Positions 33,741 to 42,548 are shown, counted from the stretch's first letter. The stretch is 64,000 bases of DNA from an uncultured Methanosarcinales archaeon (GCA_903871465.1 CAIQHB010000080.1:186001-250000); one strand, 5' to 3'. Notes: generated by a model not told the origin, from the sequence alone. Numbers and translations: made by a program.

Positions 33741-33954
33741 ATTATCATATTTCGAGATAAAGTTCTAAATTCCCAGCTAACCATATTTGGGTTATGCGTC
33801 GAGATAAGTAACAGGGCATTTTGCCCTGTCAGCTTATACATTACACCGATGTTCTCCGTTTCATGCTGTGATTCTTGGTGTTTTTTTCTCCATTTAATGC
33901 CATCATCCTAAGAATTCGAAGATGCCATTTTATTGGCCATCATATCCATCTCTG

Positions 33955-34114
33955 CAAAGGCCACTCCAATTTAGAGTGACATAAGCATTGTGAGAAGCAC
34001 CAATCCGCAATTCATAGATCTCTTCATATTGACACCTTCTGTGTCTCTCGGCCGATCTTTTTGTGATATACTATTTCTCGTTCCTCCAAAATACTGATGT
34101 ATTTCGATGTAGGG
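33955..34114 (-). pseudogene. Mosaic of decayed gene fragments
   Basis: Positions 33955-34045 duplicate 33507-33595, the 5' end of the LTD gene. They read MKRSMNCGLVLLTMLMSL then a stop where the intact gene has MALSIGVALGE. Directly joined to it, 34047-34114 duplicates 35648-35712, an internal piece of the winged-helix regulator gene (about codons 113-134). Each copy is clearly diverged but alignable by eye. The region between the LTD and DUF347 genes is thus built from pieces of neighbouring genes and codes for nothing complete. Confidence 0.7.
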
Positions 34115-34141
34115 GGGCGTTTAATGGGCCTGGATATGTGA

Positions 34142-35395
34142 TTATTTCAGCTTAGCCAATAATGCCTCAAGCGAAGACTTGCAGGTGGCGGCATTTGGAT
34201 TTACGGCGCGGACTTGCCGCAATACCTGATCGATGGCGGTATCGATTTCCGTCCATTTGGTCGGATTCATCGGTTTCAAGCGAGCTTCGGAATTGTCCCA
34301 TTCATATTCCAGATCATTGACCTGGGTTTTTGCGCCCGACAAATTGTTGGCGTTCACAAAATCAAGCGTATCTTGGGTTATCGTCTTGAAAACCGTCAAA
34401 TCACCCAACGGCGGTGCCTTGGTGGCTTGCCCGGATGAATTATCTGCTTGCGATAAAATATTTGCCTTGGCCTGGAGCGCTGAATGGCACCAATAGTAGC
34501 CGGATCCTGAAACAACCAACAGCAAACAAATAACGGTTGCAGTTTGCCAAATCGCAGGAATGCGTTGTGGTTTACGTTGTGGTTTAATTTCCACCTCGCC
34601 AACTGATGGTTTGGCAATTAAATCCTTTTTGGTGATCGAAAGGAAAAGGACTGTTGTCAGGATTGCTCCAGTAAATATGAAAGTAGTAACCGTCGCTCCA
34701 AGATCCAATCCTCCGTATTTTTGGGGTTGTGACAGAAAATCTCCCATGGAAGCACCCAGCGGCCGTGTCATAATGTAAATAATCCAAAATGCCAGAACGG
34801 AATCCAAACCCATTTTCCAAGCGAGGGCAAAGAATGCAACCGTTGCGAAGACAATCACGCCGGTAGTTAAATAACCAAGACCAAGACCTTCAGCCATCAA
34901 ATCGCCCGACGCTGTTCCTAGGGCAAATGTAAAAAGAATTGCCAGCCAATAAAATGCTTCTCTTTGCCTTGTAAAAATTGAATGGATGGAAAGCGTTTTT
35001 TCTTTGCCATACCAAATGGCAAAAGTTATTGCCAACAAAATGCTGAAAGCTATCGTGCTCAACTCAAGAGGTACATGCATGGCATCGCTTAAATTATCCG
35101 TTACCAAAGTGCCAAAGATGCTAATCAAGACCACTGTTATCCAATAGATTCCGGGAATGTATCTCTTTGCCCTAAATTGGAAAAATAGCGCAATCAACAA
35201 TAAAATCCCCATTACAATGGAGGTGCCAGTCAAGCCAAAATTCAAATTAACGTTCAAGAAATCCGATGCGGTTTCGCCAACCGTGGTACAAAGGACTTTG
35301 ATGGTCCAGAAATAAAGGGTGATTTCCGGAACTTTGCTTAACAACTGCTCTCCCGCCTTGAAGGAAATCCTTGATTGATTATCTATTGTGTCCAT
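34142..35395 (-). CDS. DUF347-repeat membrane protein (COG4705-like)
   Basis: This 417-aa protein has about eight membrane helices in four DUF347-type repeats: SKVPEITLYFWTIKVLCTTVGETASDFLNVNLN, VTDNLSDAMHVPLELSTIAFSILLAITFAIWY, FYWLAILFTFALGTASGDLMAEGLGLGY, and AFWIIYIMTRPLGASMGDFLSQP. The repeated T-x-G-D and G-D/ASD cores are the family mark. A further helix near 290 and a soluble C-terminal domain of about 120 residues (VFKTITQDTLDFVNANN ... LLAKLK) extend it beyond the usual length. Function is unknown. Paired operator-like sites lie 75 bp before the ATG. Confidence 0.8.
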   Translation of the reverse strand: MDTIDNQSRISFKAGEQLLSKVPEITLYFWTIKVLCTTVGETASDFLNVNLNFGLTGTSIVMGILLLIALFFQFRAKRYIPGIYWITVVLISIFGTLVTDNLSDAMHVPLELSTIAFSILLAITFAIWYGKEKTLSIHSIFTRQREAFYWLAILFTFALGTASGDLMAEGLGLGYLTTGVIVFATVAFFALAWKMGLDSVLAFWIIYIMTRPLGASMGDFLSQPQKYGGLDLGATVTTFIFTGAILTTVLFLSITKKDLIAKPSVGEVEIKPQRKPQRIPAIWQTATVICLLLVVSGSGYYWCHSALQAKANILSQADNSSGQATKAPPLGDLTVFKTITQDTLDFVNANNLSGAKTQVNDLEYEWDNSEARLKPMNPTKWTEIDTAIDQVLRQVRAVNPNAATCKSSLEALLAKLK

Positions 35396-35469
35396 TTTCG
35401 TATCTACCTTTGAATTCCAAGCCGATTCTTATGTTTTGTACGAAAGTATCGCGATATATATGGCCTTTG

Positions 35470-35503
35470 TGACACAAAGTGTCAATCATAGTACAAAGTG
35501 TCC
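35470..35503 (-). promoter_or_regulatory. Operator palindrome and second site upstream of the DUF347 gene
   Basis: TGACACAAAGTGTCA (35470-35484) is a perfect inverted repeat with 6-bp arms around AAA. AGTACAAAGTGTCC (35490-35503) is a second, imperfect copy with its centre 19 bp away. On the minus strand TTTATAAT, a TATA-box candidate, is just upstream of the second site. It is the best copy of a motif found before four minus-strand genes in this island and a likely target of the adjacent winged-helix regulator. Confidence 0.65.
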
Positions 35504-35531
35504 ATTATAAAACAAAGGAATAGTATTAACA

Positions 35532-36050
35532 TTATCTTTCGAGATAAAGTTCCAAAACATTGTCCACAAAGGAATCCCAAAAGGATTTTTTATAAGTCAG
35601 CAAGAGCTTAATAACGCTTTCTTCATTTTTTATATGGTATCTCTTCTCACGGCCGATCTTTTTGTGAGATATTACTTCTCGTTCCTCTAAAATCTTGATG
35701 TATTTCGAGGTGGTTGATGGATTCATCGATAATTTTTCCGCTATTTCTGATGATGTAGGCTCATCAGATCCTATTATGGCAAGGATTATGTCTCTAAATC
35801 GCTTCTGCTGGAGCAATGGAGTTAGCTTTTTTTCCTGAGGATTAAGCTTACCCGAAGCGAAATAGATCTTTAGATTATCTTCTTTTTGGCTTGCTATTAA
35901 TCCCTTCGTTTCAAGATAATCGAGGTGATATCTTAACGTACTCAGATGAATATTAATATCTCTTGAGATTTTTCTTAGATGGACACCCGGATTATCCGAG
36001 ATATAGTCGAAGATTAGCCTTCGATTTTCAAGGGTGACTTCATCTTGCAT
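35532..36050 (-). CDS. Transcriptional regulator with two winged-helix domains
   Basis: This 172-aa protein has a first wHTH (about 8-60: RLIFDYISDNPGVHLRKISRDINIHLSTLRYHLDYLETKGLIA) and a second (about 85-150: RDIILAIIGSDEPTSSEIAEKLSMNPSTTSKYIKILEEREVISHKKIGREKRYHI). Tandem wHTH regulators of this ArsR/MarR-like type are common in methanogens. No metal site or extra sensor domain was seen; signal input may come from the membrane protein encoded 6 bp upstream. Operator-like sites occur in its own promoter and before three other genes. A piece of its coding sequence is duplicated at 34047-34114. Confidence 0.85.
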   Translation of the reverse strand: MQDEVTLENRRLIFDYISDNPGVHLRKISRDINIHLSTLRYHLDYLETKGLIASQKEDNLKIYFASGKLNPQEKKLTPLLQQKRFRDIILAIIGSDEPTSSEIAEKLSMNPSTTSKYIKILEEREVISHKKIGREKRYHIKNEESVIKLLLTYKKSFWDSFVDNVLELYLER

Positions 36051-36056
36051 ATGATT

Positions 36057-36395
36057 TTATGACTTCCTGCTTAAGGAATAGGCGATTAGACTGATTATCA
36101 TTATATCCAATACAGCAGCAACTGACCACCAGATCTCATCTACGTAATTGGGCATGAAGAGTTTCATTGCCAAAATTAGTGCTTTGACAAAGAAAAGGAA
36201 GAATGCCAGGGTCGTTATTAGCAGTTTCTGGCTTCTTACTCTTCTATAGCTTATGGAAAATATCACAAGTGGAATTAAAGATACTGCAGCCACAATGAGC
36301 CATAGGATCAGCTCGGTTTGCTCATGCGGTTCAAGCCCGACGTCTATGTCACTTGGAACCAACGATACTGATGCAGCCAGAATCCAAGGTATCAT
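36057..36395 (-). CDS. Small membrane protein paired with the regulator
   Basis: This 112-aa protein has an N-terminal extracytoplasmic-like segment (LVPSDIDVGLEPHEQTE) and three hydrophobic helices (about 29-48, 58-80, 88-108). It was not recognised at family level; small three-helix proteins beside a wHTH gene in methanogens may be membrane sensors. The gene is 6 bp upstream of the regulator and surely co-transcribed. Its first 38 codons and its promoter are duplicated at 38530-38730, ahead of the large anchored protein. Confidence 0.7.
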   Translation of the reverse strand: MIPWILAASVSLVPSDIDVGLEPHEQTELILWLIVAAVSLIPLVIFSISYRRVRSQKLLITTLAFFLFFVKALILAMKLFMPNYVDEIWWSVAAVLDIMIISLIAYSLSRKS

Positions 36396-36478
36396 GTAAT
36401 TTACATCCCGCTTTAGCCATAATTAATTATTTGGACACGATTTTTCATCTTTAAAGCCGTTTTGACACAAACTATAAA
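36281..36478. repeat. Direct repeat copy A (5' end and promoter of the 112-aa gene)
   Basis: This stretch is nearly identical to 38532-38729, about 2.25 kb away in the same orientation. It covers the first 38 codons of the 112-aa membrane protein, its start and its upstream region with the TTTTGACACAAACTATAA site. The two copies flank the 36566-38533 gene exactly. Confidence 0.85.
36462..36477 (-). promoter_or_regulatory. Operator-like half-site upstream of the membrane-protein/regulator operon
   Basis: TTGACACAAACTATAA lies about 70 bp before the ATG of the 112-aa gene. On the minus strand it reads TTATAGTTTGTGTCAA, a TATA-like word joined to the TTTGTGTCA half of the operator. The same word occurs in the duplicate at 38715-38730. 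It fits autoregulation by the adjacent regulator. Confidence 0.5.
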
Positions 36479-36565
36479 CTCCAAGTCTCGTTCATCTCTT
36501 ATACTATCTGAGCTCCTTGAGCCACGACTTGTTGTGCCTGGCTGTGTGGCAACTTAATGAAATCC

Positions 36566-38533
36566 TCATTGGTATATTGGCTGGCTGAAATTTCCGCCCT
36601 TGAAAATTATAACGTATTCGTGGCATCCATTAGAGATGTTTATGCTAGTATCGTGCCATTCGGTATATATCCGTCCATCCTCTCTAACTTCGGCGATACG
36701 CTGACTACAATTGACCTTTCCCTTTCCAATGCTTCGTATATTTTTAAAAGCTATCTCCTTATTAGAATAATCCATAAATACCCCTCTCATGAATCCAATA
36801 TCGTCTGAGGAATATGCTTCAGGAAAAGGTTCCAGAACATAATCTCCATCAGGGAAGGATTCCCAAACCATCTTTACATTAGGTGTGGTACTGAACATCA
36901 GAGTGACAAGCGTTGCAAATTCACCACACGCAGGCATTATTGAAAGTCCATAATATTTTGGATCGGGCTTAAGGGTCTCAACACTCACATCACTATGATA
37001 GCCGTACTCATTATAATGATAAAACTGGGTAGAATTTATATGGTTCCATATTTTATCATTCCAGGTGAAATTAGAGGGATTAAAGGCTCCCGTGTTGAGC
37101 ATTCTAAGCATCATGTAGTTCGCGGTGCGCAGGCTGGCATATATCAGCGATTGCCTGTTATGTGCAGGAGATCCATCCGGGTTAGTTCCATGTCTAAATA
37201 GGTAATTTTTATAGCTTAACCCTGCGCCCAGCCAGAATGTCTTCATATCTTGATATGCTCTTTCTGTATAGTTCTTCCCTGATATCTCTCCTGCATAAAT
37301 TAGGCTAATATCCAATTTATGCCAATTTGTTTCCAGTACTCGGGACGATTGCTCTCCATTTTGAGCATTAACCCTGTAAACAAAATATCCCTGACCATAG
37401 TTTGTCTTGCTCCAATAGGCACTATAAGCTGCCGCGGAATAGGCTAAAATTATATTTTTTATTATTTGATCATGCGTTAGATAATAATAATAGATATATG
37501 CCCTGAGAAGTTCCCCGGTCGCGTATAACTGTGGATCGTTTTCTTTTACAACCAACGTTTTTGAATCAAATATTCGTGGTATTAGATTACATTTTGTCTT
37601 TTCGTTTCCCCATATTGATAACAAGATGTCACGACTTTTATTCAAATAAGTCTTATCTCCTGTTGCTTCATACGCTCTCAATAAGCCAACAATTGTGATT
37701 GATAAGGTCCCTTCGTTGCCTCCATTGGAAGACAAGCCATTTTCTGTCTCCGCAGCGGTCCCGTTAGGGTAGATCGAGCCATAGGGAATGTTATTCTTGC
37801 TCAAGCCGTGGCCAACTATTCCATCGGCGACTTTTTTAGCTAGATCTTTATAAGATGGATCATAAATTGCGAGCTCTGCAATACTGGTAAGCAAATAATT
37901 ATTTAGATCAGTAGGTCCTATATCGCTTGGACCATTCTTACAGCTAAAAGTTCGAATAATGTTCTTGTCATTTAACATATGCACATTAATGCTATCGGCA
38001 GCACTCCTGGCATAATTTAGATATTTTTGATCGCGCGTGATCTTATAAATTGAAAGGGCCGCAGGTAGCAAGGACGGATACAGATCGTCTGTGGGACCAT
38101 TCTTGATATCGTATGACGGAGTAAGATTATATTTTCCGTATTTCTTGGTAAGATTAAGCGTGCCGTTGAAACCATGCTCCGTGCACTGATACGCATAATC
38201 CCATGTAATTGCTTTTTTTGACTCATTTGAGATACACAGCTTCACCGGTGGATCTTTGTGAAAGTCATAAGAAGGAGTGAGATTGTTCTTTTTATATATA
38301 TATTTAAGTGAATTACTGCCGTTTGAGACGTATTCCATAACTTCAGAAACATAATTTTTAGCTAAAATTTTTTCATCCGATATATTTGAGGGACTGTTAA
38401 TATGTACTGCGTTCTTATTTAGAGGGAATAAGGGGTAAGAGGAAGAATTTGCATTGATTATGCCTAATAGGATCACCAATGATAAAACAGATATGAAAGC
38501 AAATTCTAGTAGGTCCCGAGCGGTTGACTTCAT
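36566..38533 (-). CDS. Anchored extracytoplasmic protein, possible helical-toroid (six-hairpin-like) enzyme
   Basis: This 655-aa protein has an N-terminal membrane anchor or signal (LLEFAFISVLSLVILLGIINANSSS). Residues about 150-520 show repeating helix pairs (ALSIYKITRDQKYLNYARSAADSI, VGLLRAYEATGDKTYLNKSRDILLSIW, GELLRAYIYYYYLTHDQIIKNIILAYSAAAYSAYW), resembling alpha/alpha-toroid glycosidases, lyases and glucuronyl epimerases. The phrase NLTPSYD occurs twice near the N-terminus. Many NxT/S sequons suggest a glycosylated outside protein. Catalytic residues cannot be named. The start ATG overlaps (ATGA) the stop of a 38-codon fragment of another gene. Confidence 0.6.
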   Translation of the reverse strand: MKSTARDLLEFAFISVLSLVILLGIINANSSSYPLFPLNKNAVHINSPSNISDEKILAKNYVSEVMEYVSNGSNSLKYIYKKNNLTPSYDFHKDPPVKLCISNESKKAITWDYAYQCTEHGFNGTLNLTKKYGKYNLTPSYDIKNGPTDDLYPSLLPAALSIYKITRDQKYLNYARSAADSINVHMLNDKNIIRTFSCKNGPSDIGPTDLNNYLLTSIAELAIYDPSYKDLAKKVADGIVGHGLSKNNIPYGSIYPNGTAAETENGLSSNGGNEGTLSITIVGLLRAYEATGDKTYLNKSRDILLSIWGNEKTKCNLIPRIFDSKTLVVKENDPQLYATGELLRAYIYYYYLTHDQIIKNIILAYSAAAYSAYWSKTNYGQGYFVYRVNAQNGEQSSRVLETNWHKLDISLIYAGEISGKNYTERAYQDMKTFWLGAGLSYKNYLFRHGTNPDGSPAHNRQSLIYASLRTANYMMLRMLNTGAFNPSNFTWNDKIWNHINSTQFYHYNEYGYHSDVSVETLKPDPKYYGLSIMPACGEFATLVTLMFSTTPNVKMVWESFPDGDYVLEPFPEAYSSDDIGFMRGVFMDYSNKEIAFKNIRSIGKGKVNCSQRIAEVREDGRIYTEWHDTSINISNGCHEYVIIFKGGNFSQPIYQ

Positions 38534-38646
38534 ACTGTGGCCACAATGAGCCAGATAATCGGCTCGGTTTGCTCATGCAGTTCAAGCCCGACGTCTATGT
38601 CACTTGAAACCAACGATACTGATGCAGCCAGAAGCCAAGGTATCAT
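38530..38646 (-). pseudogene. Truncated copy of the 112-aa membrane-protein gene, 38 codons
   Basis: The minus strand reads MIPWLLAASVSLVSSDIDVGLELHEQTEPIIWLIVATV then TGA. The intact gene at 36395 begins MIPWILAASVSLVPSDIDVGLEPHEQTELILWLIVAAV. The TGA overlaps the ATG of the next gene in an ATGA arrangement. The fragment may therefore be translated as a leader that couples expression of the 655-aa protein to the captured promoter. Confidence 0.8.
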
Positions 38647-38729
38647 GTAATTTACATCCCGCTTTAGCCATAATTTAATTATTTAGATACGATTTTCTGT
38701 CCTTATATCCGTTCTGACACAAACTATAA
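38532..38729. repeat. Direct repeat copy B
   Basis: This is the second copy of the segment at 36281-36478, in the same orientation, with a few substitutions and small indels. It carries the promoter, the TTCTGACACAAACTATAAG site and the 38-codon gene fragment. Its inner edge coincides with the start codon of the 655-aa protein gene. Confidence 0.85.
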
Positions 38730-39187
38730 GATATGCCATTTTCCGACTAACTTCTTCGAACGCCCTCCTGTGTCTATTCCGCGGGTGAATCATACATCGC
38801 TCAGACGAAAAATACTTGCAGAGGAAATATGTCTGAGTGGCACTCCTCCAAAATCAATTGTCTTCGAGCCCCTTTACCCGGGTTTGTACCACATCTTTAT
38901 ATCGTTGAATGACGAAGGAGTCATGGGCAAAAGTCGACCAAAACCACTTTCCTCCTACAATTGTTTCATCATCGGCTTTGCCCATCCCTCCCATGCTTTC
39001 CTCAGGCAGACATCCCTCCGAGCAGCCTTCAGGTAGCAAGCTCTTGCGCGCATGACGGTTTGATGCAAAGCTTTTTTATCCTTTTAGATTATTGTGCTCG
39101 TCTTTATCATCGATCTGAAATTTCGATAAGAGCAAAAGACTTAAAAAAGTATTTGATATAGTTTGGTCATTAGATTTACAGGTTACT
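38730..39187. other. Intergenic region between island and sensor kinase
   Basis: No gene was seen in about 0.45 kb. ORFs 38770-39036 (plus) and 38854-39039 (minus) have no ribosome binding site or recognisable content. An AT-rich stretch with TTTGATATAG near 39150 probably holds the promoter of the kinase gene. The composition changes from AT-rich to mixed here, marking the right edge of the island. Confidence 0.5.
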
Positions 39188-41590
39188 ATGGAATCATTCC
39201 AGGTGAACACCGGGCGATTGAAGGTCCCACAGACGACCGATGATCAAAGCCAAAGACAGATCATCTCATTTCACGGGGCACTGATACTTGCAGCAAGCCT
39301 GGTCCTCGTCTCAATAGCCTTCAGCGTCCTTCTGGGAGGCGAGCTCCGCACAGCAATGGGTGATGGGCTGGCTGTGTTGGTCGATTTGATGGCGGCACTG
39401 GCTCTCTTCTATGCGGCCAGAAGATCTGCCGTTTGCGGCAGGCAGGTCCAATTGGCCTGGACTGTCCTGACGATAGGGCTGATCATACATACCCTTGGTG
39501 ATATTCTCTGGATGATCACCGAAGTTGTGATGCACCAGGAGCCTTTATTCTCTCTGGCCGACGGGCCGTTTCTGGCGCAGTATCCCATCTTTATCATAGG
39601 CATCCTTCTCTTGCCAAGTATTTCCCTGACATCCAACGAGAGGCTCAAGGTCATGCTGGATGAGGGAATTGTGGTGACGGCCTCGGTCATGATATTTTGG
39701 GTTTTGTTGATAGCGCCGACGATTGTTTCTAACGCGGGAACAGATATCGGTATTCAAATTCTCTCCGTAGCTTATCCGGTCATGGATCTGATGCTGCTTT
39801 TTGCCCTGATCGAGCTATTGTTCCGCAGGATCGAATCCAGGCGGCTAGGCTCGATAATGCTTTTGATTATCGGCACCTCTGTGATGATTGGAACAGATTT
39901 CCTTTATACGAGCCAATCTTTGCAGAATATTTATGATTCGGGAGGGCTATTGGATACGGGTTGGATCGTTGCCTACTCAGCCGTCGGACTGGCAGGTGTA
40001 CTGCAGGCCAACTCCCTTAACCCGAGGTCCACTTCTTCCACCTCCACTCCTACTCTCGCTTCCTCCTCGACATCCCTTGAAACGAGTATTATGCAATTTA
40101 CCAAGCCTTATTATTTGCCATATTTTGGCGCAGGAGTTGCCTATATCCTTCTCCTTTGGAGCTATAGCCACCCACTTCCGATGAGCACCACATATCTATC
40201 GTGGGGTGTGGGTCTTATCATCGGTTTGATCGTCATCCGCCAAATCGCTGCATTGAAAGAGAACGAGAGTTTGTGCAGGGAATCCATAAGAGCCGAGGGC
40301 GAGGTCCGGAGACTGAATGAGGAGCTTGAAACCCGGGTCATCGAACGCACGGCGCAGTTTGAGTCAGCCAACATAAATCTGCAGAACGAGATCCAAGAAC
40401 GCAAACGAATAGAGAAGGATCTACTGAAATCCAAGGAAACCGCGGAGACCGCAACCATTGCCAAATCCGAGTTTCTGGCCAATATGAGCCATGAGATAAG
40501 AACCCCGATGAACGCGGTCATAGGCCTGACAGGTCTTCTCCTGGGAACTGAACTGACTCAAGAGCAGCGCGACTCTGTGGAGACCATCCGGACCAGTGGT
40601 GACGGTCTATTATCGATTATCAACGATATACTGGACTATTCGAAGATTGATAACGGCAAGATGGAGTTGGAAATACAGCCTTTTGATGTAGCAGGTAGCA
40701 TAGAGGACGCCATTGATCTGGTGGCTTCAAATGCCTCTGAAAAGGGCCTGACCATTGCTTATGAGGTCGATTGCAATACTCCGAAAATGATTATTGGTGA
40801 CCCGACCAGGCTGCGCCAAGTCTTAGTCAACCTGCTCAGCAATGCAGTTAAATTTACGAGTTCGGGCGAAGTAAGGATCTCTGTTTTGAGCAAGAGCGTC
40901 GAAGACGGCAGATTCGAGATTCATTTCGCAGTCAGAGACGCAGGAATTGGAATTCCTGAGAATAAGATGAGCTGTCTGTTCAAATCATTCAGTCAGGTAG
41001 ATCTCTCGACTACGCGTAGATATGGCGGAACAGGCCTTGGTCTCGCCATAAGCAAAAGGCTCGTTGAGCTGATGGGCGGCAGAATTTGGGTGGAATCCGA
41101 ATTTGGTAAGGGTTCCATATTCCATTTTACAATATTGGCAAGGGGATCATCTCTCAAGCCCGCCACAGGCAGAGAATCGTCTCGGCGAATAGAGACGAAG
41201 ATGCAAACGAATCCTCGCCATCCTCTACGCATATTGATAGCGGAGGACAACATAATCAACCAGAAGGTAATTTTAAAGATGCTCAACAAGCTGAACTATC
41301 ATGCAGATGTCGCTGCCAACGGTCTGGAGGTCCTGGCAGCCCTTGAACGTCAGGCCTATGATGTAGTTCTCATGGATGTCCAGATGCCTGAGATGGATGG
41401 GCTGGATGCGGCCAAAAAGATCCGTGAAAAGTGGCCGGAAGGGCCAAAGATCATTGCCATTACTGCCTATGCCATGCAGGGTGATCGGGAGAAATGCATC
41501 GCATCAGGCATGAATGATTACATAACAAAGCCCGTGAATCTTGACGAGTTGCGATCCGCCTTAGATCTGATAGCCATCTCTGGAAATTGA
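39188..41590 (+). CDS. Membrane hybrid sensor histidine kinase with receiver domain
   Basis: This 800-aa protein has about nine N-terminal helices (25-350) with an unidentified sensor region and a coiled coil (about 355-425, RRLNEELETRVIERTAQFESANINLQNEIQERKRIEKD). Its HisKA H-box is FLANMSHEIRTPMNAVIG (His near 433). The ATPase has N-box LRQVLVNLLSNAVKFT, G1 VRDAGIGIPENK and G2 GTGLGLAISKRLVELMGG (about 614). The C-terminal receiver is ILIAEDNIINQKV ... VVLMDVQMPEMDG (Asp near 727) ... ITAYAMQ ... YITKPV. All residues for autophosphorylation and phosphotransfer are present. No separate response regulator gene lies nearby, so an external partner is likely. Confidence 0.92.
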   Translation: MESFQVNTGRLKVPQTTDDQSQRQIISFHGALILAASLVLVSIAFSVLLGGELRTAMGDGLAVLVDLMAALALFYAARRSAVCGRQVQLAWTVLTIGLIIHTLGDILWMITEVVMHQEPLFSLADGPFLAQYPIFIIGILLLPSISLTSNERLKVMLDEGIVVTASVMIFWVLLIAPTIVSNAGTDIGIQILSVAYPVMDLMLLFALIELLFRRIESRRLGSIMLLIIGTSVMIGTDFLYTSQSLQNIYDSGGLLDTGWIVAYSAVGLAGVLQANSLNPRSTSSTSTPTLASSSTSLETSIMQFTKPYYLPYFGAGVAYILLLWSYSHPLPMSTTYLSWGVGLIIGLIVIRQIAALKENESLCRESIRAEGEVRRLNEELETRVIERTAQFESANINLQNEIQERKRIEKDLLKSKETAETATIAKSEFLANMSHEIRTPMNAVIGLTGLLLGTELTQEQRDSVETIRTSGDGLLSIINDILDYSKIDNGKMELEIQPFDVAGSIEDAIDLVASNASEKGLTIAYEVDCNTPKMIIGDPTRLRQVLVNLLSNAVKFTSSGEVRISVLSKSVEDGRFEIHFAVRDAGIGIPENKMSCLFKSFSQVDLSTTRRYGGTGLGLAISKRLVELMGGRIWVESEFGKGSIFHFTILARGSSLKPATGRESSRRIETKMQTNPRHPLRILIAEDNIINQKVILKMLNKLNYHADVAANGLEVLAALERQAYDVVLMDVQMPEMDGLDAAKKIREKWPEGPKIIAITAYAMQGDREKCIASGMNDYITKPVNLDELRSALDLIAISGN

Positions 41591-41702
41591 TTTGATGAAA
41601 TTGGCGAATCAGATCATATTGATATTACCCTAATATGAAAAATAGGGCTTTATTCTCTTGTAGTATATTGGATCTTTGAATTAAGGAAGACAAGAGGAAA
41701 AT

Positions 41703-42548
41703 ATGAATAAGATTTCGATATCGATTATCCTCATCATAAGCCTGATAGGGTGTGTTTCAGCAGCATATGGACAAAGCGCTACAGATACTCTGCCAGCAGA
41801 GGCCACTGGTTATGCAGCTATTGCACCAAATGTCGCTCAAGGTACGGCTCCGCAATACTCCGAATATTATATTATGCCAACGGGACCCAAACCTGCCACT
41901 CATATTATTACTCCGCAAAAATATGCAATCGAAGGCAGAACACCGACCACGGTTTACTTTGGCAACCAGATGCAAGCAGTCCAATATTCACAATACCTGA
42001 GTAACCCTGCTTATAAGCAAAGCAACTCTCTATGGATTCAGGGATCAGCGAGCTGGTCTCAATATGCCGTAGTTCCTCAAGGTGCAGTCCTGTCGCTCGT
42101 AGCCATCACCTCAACAGGGGGAAATGGATATCTGTACGAGATATATCCTGATGGCAGGTCGCCCAGTAATAACTACTACTTCTTCCCTGGAGCCAATCAA
42201 ATTGGATTCTATGCAGATACCATCGGACAGCATACGTTGCTTATCTCAGTAAACGGCCAGTCCAGCAATGAGATAGTAATAGACGTAACTGGCTATCAGC
42301 CACCGGCCGTTCAACAGCCGAGTTATTCGCAGCCAATTTACTATCCGCAGCCGACCTATACGACACCGATCTATTACACTCCAATATTCGAGCCTATAGA
42401 TCCAATAGTTCACTTCCCACCTGAGCACCGGCACCATGGAGACAATTCGAGTCCTGAAGACCATGGAATAGATGTGCCACCCAAATACCATGGAACAGAC
42501 GACCCCCACAAAGGGCATGGAGGTAATGTATCTCCTGGAGGCCAATAG
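41703..42548 (+). CDS. Secreted protein with His/Pro-rich tail
   Basis: This 281-aa protein has a signal peptide (ISISIILIISLIGCVSAAYG). A globular strand-rich domain spans about 50-200 (NSLWIQGSASWSQYAVVPQGAVLSLVAITSTGGNGYLYEIYPDGRSPSNNYYFFPGANQIGFYADTIGQHTLLISVNGQSSNEIVIDV), similar to an immunoglobulin-like or cupredoxin-sized fold. A Pro/Tyr/Gln linker follows (PSYSQPIYYPQPTYTTPIYYTP). The last 40 residues are rich in His (HRHHGDNSSPEDHG ... KYHGTDDPHKGHGG) and could bind metal. The family was not recognised. Confidence 0.65.
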   Translation: MNKISISIILIISLIGCVSAAYGQSATDTLPAEATGYAAIAPNVAQGTAPQYSEYYIMPTGPKPATHIITPQKYAIEGRTPTTVYFGNQMQAVQYSQYLSNPAYKQSNSLWIQGSASWSQYAVVPQGAVLSLVAITSTGGNGYLYEIYPDGRSPSNNYYFFPGANQIGFYADTIGQHTLLISVNGQSSNEIVIDVTGYQPPAVQQPSYSQPIYYPQPTYTTPIYYTPIFEPIDPIVHFPPEHRHHGDNSSPEDHGIDVPPKYHGTDDPHKGHGGNVSPGGQ

